Source: Adhaeribacter rhizoryzae (GTDB taxonomy: Bacteria > Bacteroidota > Bacteroidia > Cytophagales > Hymenobacteraceae). Taken from it: DNA of 64,000 bases. Below, piece after piece: positions 61,539 to 64,000 of the stretch; the stretch's first letter is position 1, and every line of letters starts with the position of its first letter. The translations under genes and the position numbers were made by a program. Location of the stretch: NCBI RefSeq assembly GCF_008629685.1, contig NZ_VWSF01000007.1:1-64000 (forward strand), read 5' to 3'. The notes beneath the pieces are model-generated. The model had not been told where the DNA came from, made no database searches, and saw nothing but the letters and a program-made list of their open reading frames with translations.

Positions 61539-61877
61539 TTAACCAGTTCTTTCAACAATATTAAAGTGGCCTCTTAAAACAATATAAGACAGTCCGAGCA
61601 CATTTAAGGTAGTAGTACCCAGCAAAGCCACTAAAACCGTATCGCCTAAGCCAATAATGCTTTTATTCATCAGCAAAATAAAGAGTACGGCTATTAACCA
61701 GAGAGTAACAATGACGGCCGTCCAGACGGCGAGCCATTTGCGGTGCGAGGTATCTTCGCGGTAACGCTGGTTTTCGAATAAGCGGCGCTGAACCGTTAAG
61801 TCGTCCGAATCTATATCTGTTTCGGGATCGGGGCTGGTTGGCCGCGACCCAATAATATCTGCTAGTTTCCTGGCCAC
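61539..61877 (-). CDS. Two-helix membrane protein, candidate Panacea-linked toxin
   Basis: 112-aa protein with a polar N-terminal half (residues 1-46, Asp/Arg-rich) and two transmembrane helices at about 48-70 (WLAVWTAVIVTLWLIAVLFI) and 79-101 (TVLVALLGTTTLNVLGLSYI). It starts 6 bp after the stop of a Panacea-domain gene. Panacea (DUF4065) antitoxins are known to pair with varied small toxins, some of them membrane-active. The toxin role is inferred from gene order and topology. Confidence 0.7.
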   Translation of the reverse strand: MARKLADIIGSRPTSPDPETDIDSDDLTVQRRLFENQRYREDTSHRKWLAVWTAVIVTLWLIAVLFILLMNKSIIGLGDTVLVALLGTTTLNVLGLSYIVLRGHFNIVERTG

Positions 61878-61883
61878 GTAGGT

Positions 61884-62336
61884 TTATATTTCTATTTCGG
61901 AAAAATATTCTTTTATGTACTGGTTCGGAATGGGCTGATTCCAGGTGAAAGAAGTTTCTTTGGTGGTTTTATCCCAGGGGCTGCCCGGCATGTGCGACCA
62001 CTCCGATAACTGCGTAGCGCTAAATTGCGCGTAGTTATCAATAATTTTATTCAGAGCTTCGGTAACGGCCGGGTCGGTGACTACTTCTTTCAGCGAATCG
62101 TCGGATACGTCTATGACTTTACCAAAGTCCACGCCTTTCCGGGTTTTGGGAAAAACAGGGCCAAAGGGCCAGGCTCTGGGTTCTTCGTTTAATAACAGGT
62201 GGTTGTACCGCGCCAAAAAATAACCATAAAGTATAAAAAGCAGCTTCTGCACCTTGGTTACATTTAACACAATGCCTTTCTGGTAGGCCAGGGCCAGTAA
62301 ATATTTGGCAACAACGGTACTATCGTAAGTAGTCAT
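61884..62336 (-). CDS. Panacea-domain (DUF4065/SocA-like) protein, candidate antitoxin
   Basis: 150-aa protein with the Panacea signature: YLLALAYQKGIVLNVTKVQKLLFILYGYFLARY (about 13-45, cited by VTKVQKLLFILYGYFLA), then EEPRAWPFGPVFPKTRKG and a C-terminal FSATQLSEWSHMPGSPWDKT. Panacea proteins are antitoxins or proteolysis adaptors such as GepA and SocA. It is transcribed first, followed by the membrane protein. A Bacteroidota promoter directly precedes it. Confidence 0.88.
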   Translation of the reverse strand: MTTYDSTVVAKYLLALAYQKGIVLNVTKVQKLLFILYGYFLARYNHLLLNEEPRAWPFGPVFPKTRKGVDFGKVIDVSDDSLKEVVTDPAVTEALNKIIDNYAQFSATQLSEWSHMPGSPWDKTTKETSFTWNQPIPNQYIKEYFSEIEI

Positions 62337-62352
62337 ATAATTGGAGTGGTAA

Positions 62353-62384
62353 CAAATTTATAAATAATTAACCCGTTAACCAAT
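62353..62384 (-). promoter_or_regulatory. Promoter of the Panacea operon
   Basis: On the minus strand a perfect -7 TAAATTTG (62353-62360) is preceded by ATTG or TTGG (about 62380-62384) 19-20 bp upstream. Transcription would start only about 10 bp before the ATG, so the leader is very short. Confidence 0.55.
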
Positions 62385-62652
62385 AGCACCTAAAATCCTG
62401 AACATGAATAATATACTTTATTTACCGGGTTTAACCGGTTACACCGCATAAAGCTGGTTCAGGTAATAAAAAGCATTAAAATCTAAATATAATTTACTTA
62501 TTTACCAGAATATTGGTTCTCTTTATAACGGTTTCTATCGTAGAGAAAAAAATACCTGCCAGTATAACCTACCGGCGGTAAACCCAGGCAACATGCGTAG
62601 GGCAGCAGCCTTGTGCCGGCCAATTGTTCATTGACCTAAATAAGACCATACC
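62385..62652. other. Divergent intergenic region before the GNAT gene
   Basis: Rest of the 316-bp gap between the Panacea operon and the GNAT gene. No gene or clear structure seen. Confidence 0.45.
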
Positions 62653-63105
62653 ATGTTCTTTAGAGAAGCTAAAACAGAAGATATTCCCAAAATTCACGCC
62701 ATCAGATTATCGGTGCAGGAAAACCGATTGTCGGACCCGACGCGGATAACCCCGGAAGATTATACCCAAATGTTAACTGAACGCGGCAAAGGTTGGGTGT
62801 GTGAGGTAGAAAGCGACATATTGGGCTTTGCCATCGTAGATTTGCAGGAATCAATAGTATGGGCGTTGTTTGTGCTGCCCGAGCAGGAAGGCAACTTTAT
62901 TGGCCGGATGCTACACGACATGATGGTATCGTGGTGCTTCTCGCGCGGCATGGCTAAATTAACTTTAACTACTGCTCCCGAAACCCGCGCCGAAAAATTT
63001 TATTTGAAATCGGGCTGGCAAAAAATTGGCACTACCGAAACCGGCGAAGTAATTTTTGAACTGGAAAATAACCTGGACGAACTAATAGCCCCGGAGCAAG
63101 ATTAG
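62653..63105 (+). CDS. GNAT-family N-acetyltransferase
   Basis: 150-aa acetyltransferase: FFREAKTEDIPKIHAIR start, motif A region LPEQEGNFIGRMLHDMMVSW with an acetyl-CoA-binding QxxGxG/A-like turn, and the end FYLKSGWQKIGTTETGEVIFE. The acyl acceptor is unknown. It is followed by a Crp/Fnr regulator gene only 4 bp away, so they share an operon. Confidence 0.88.
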   Translation: MFFREAKTEDIPKIHAIRLSVQENRLSDPTRITPEDYTQMLTERGKGWVCEVESDILGFAIVDLQESIVWALFVLPEQEGNFIGRMLHDMMVSWCFSRGMAKLTLTTAPETRAEKFYLKSGWQKIGTTETGEVIFELENNLDELIAPEQD

Positions 63106-63109
63106 CCCC

Positions 63110-63694
63110 ATGCTGCGCAGTGACCGAATAAAAAATATATTTGGGCAGTTGGTTGATCTAAGTCCGGAGGAGTGGCAGGCTTTTACGGAACACCTGGAAG
63201 AAGTAAGCTTTCCGAAAAATAGTTTTTTGTGCCGGGCCGGAGAAACGGCCCATTATTTATATTTTATTTATAGGGGCGCCGTACGCGTTTACCACCAAAC
63301 CGAAGAACAGGAGTTTACCTTAAACTTTCATTTCGAAAACGAATTTGTAACCGCTTTTTCTTCTTTTATTACCCAAACACCCTCGCGGGTAAATTTGCAG
63401 GCCTTGGAGCCGGTGCAAGCCTCGCGCATCCACCACCAGCATTTGTACCAAACGTATCAGCAATACCACCACGCCGAAAGAATTGGCCGTTTGTTTGCCG
63501 AAACGCTTTACGTGCAAAAAACCAACCGCGAAATAGATTTACTTTCGCTATCGGCGGAGCAGCAATATTTGAATTTGTTGCAAAAAAATCCGAAGTTAAT
63601 CAGTTCTATTTCGGTTAAGCACCTGGCCTCTTACCTGGGTATTCACCCCGAAAGCTTAAGCCGCATCCGGCATAAACTGGCCGTAAATTCCTAA
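63110..63694 (+). CDS. Crp/Fnr-family transcriptional regulator
   Basis: 194-aa regulator: a cyclic-nucleotide-binding beta roll (SFPKNSFLCRAGETAHYLYFIYRGAVRVYH, about 33-60) and a C-terminal winged helix (ISVKHLASYLGIHPESLSRIR). No Fe-S cysteine cluster of Fnr is present, and the cNMP pocket residues are not typical of Crp, so the ligand is unknown. It may regulate the DoxX-like gene downstream, a frequent pairing in Bacteroidota. Confidence 0.9.
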   Translation: MLRSDRIKNIFGQLVDLSPEEWQAFTEHLEEVSFPKNSFLCRAGETAHYLYFIYRGAVRVYHQTEEQEFTLNFHFENEFVTAFSSFITQTPSRVNLQALEPVQASRIHHQHLYQTYQQYHHAERIGRLFAETLYVQKTNREIDLLSLSAEQQYLNLLQKNPKLISSISVKHLASYLGIHPESLSRIRHKLAVNS

Positions 63695-63820
63695 CCTACA
63701 TCATTTATTTTAGGGTCAGCTTGGTTGCATCTTTGTTTTACTCTTTAGCTAAATATTAAACCGGGCTAAAGCAGGTAAATAAATTTGTATCAACCTTAAA
63801 CAACCTTAAATAAGTAAGTT

Positions 63821-64000
63821 ATGGCACCATTAATTGTTTTACTGGTTGTTTTTGCGGCCACCTGGTTATTGGGCCGTGCCCTAAAACCACAAAAATTAAC
63901 TTTAGCCCAAAGCGGCCACATAGCCATGTGCGCCATGTTGCTGTTTACCGGCACTTCGCATTTTTACCTGACCAAAGGCATGGTGCTTACCATGCCCGAT
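63821..64000 (+). CDS. DoxX-like membrane protein, cut by window end
   Basis: First 60 codons of a gene starting at ATG 63821. The visible part has a hydrophobic segment (MAPLIVLLVVFAATWLLGR), then HIAMCAMLLFTGTSHFYLTKGMVLTMPD, the typical FTGxxHF...KxMxxMxP pattern of DoxX-family quinone-linked or uncharacterised membrane proteins. The rest lies beyond the window. Confidence 0.7.
   Translation, partial: MAPLIVLLVVFAATWLLGRALKPQKLTLAQSGHIAMCAMLLFTGTSHFYLTKGMVLTMPD

Overview
The window looks like a chromosomal segment of a Bacteroidota bacterium of the order Cytophagales, most like Hymenobacteraceae such as Adhaeribacter (the genus is a guess). The evidence is a SusC/SusD pair, a type IX secretion (T9SS) type sorting domain on a large secreted enzyme, a cysteine-poor DksA-like protein, DUF5687 and DUF922 proteins, sparse Shine-Dalgarno signals, and promoters of the Bacteroidota -33 TTTG / -7 TAnnTTTG type. 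There are no rRNA or tRNA genes, intact insertion sequences, prophages or CRISPR arrays. Most of the segment reads as stable chromosome with a few accessory spots.

Layout. 1-800: three leftward promoters reading out of the window, probably toward a strongly expressed unit such as an rRNA operon. 0.8-5.1 kb: a DUF1549/DUF1553 cytochrome-like protein and its usual DUF1501 partner. 5.4-6.8 kb: a STAS/SEC14-like protein and an RsbQ/KAI2-type hydrolase. 7.3-9.9 kb: a LytS/LytTR two-component system facing a small secreted protein, with 10-bp direct repeats spaced 21 and 22 bp between them. 10.1-14.2 kb: an FAD-linked oxidase, then an overlapping GntR(YtrA)-slipin operon with palindromes at its promoter. 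14.4-20 kb: recJ, small proteins, and a divergent oxyR/catalase pair. 20-25.2 kb: metallophosphoesterase plus nucleotidyltransferase, DsbA-like protein, deoxyribonucleotidase, EamA transporter and a membrane protein.

25.6-36.9 kb is a long leftward block of envelope and core genes. In transcription order it holds a DksA-like protein, scpB, an rluB-type pseudouridine synthase with a very long basic tail, coaX, an outer-membrane protein, lptC, a 53-aa membrane protein, a CNNM/CorC protein, a PpiD-like foldase and a TPR protein. 37-43.9 kb: a lipoprotein, a TM2 protein, a DUF2752 protein, ribH, a YfgM-like TPR protein and pdhA, then recF and a DUF721 protein on the other strand. 44-49.3 kb: a heparinase II/III-like secreted lyase, an acyl-CoA thioesterase and a DUF922 HExxH protein. 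49.4-55.9 kb: DUF2975/HTH pair, TonB-C protein, Tat-exported Gfo/Idh/MocA oxidoreductase, ABC exporter with DUF5687 permease, and two small proteins. 56.5-61.4 kb: SusC/SusD. 61.5-62.3 kb: a Panacea (DUF4065) gene followed by a two-helix membrane protein, a candidate toxin-antitoxin module. 62.6-64 kb: GNAT acetyltransferase, Crp/Fnr regulator and a DoxX-like gene cut by the window edge.

The best leads are the Panacea/membrane-protein pair, the LytTR-spaced direct repeats, the GntR and OxyR palindromes, a 57-bp dispersed palindromic repeat present twice, and two small membrane-protein genes of 38 and 53 codons. All functions are read from sequence and family knowledge alone; no database search was run.
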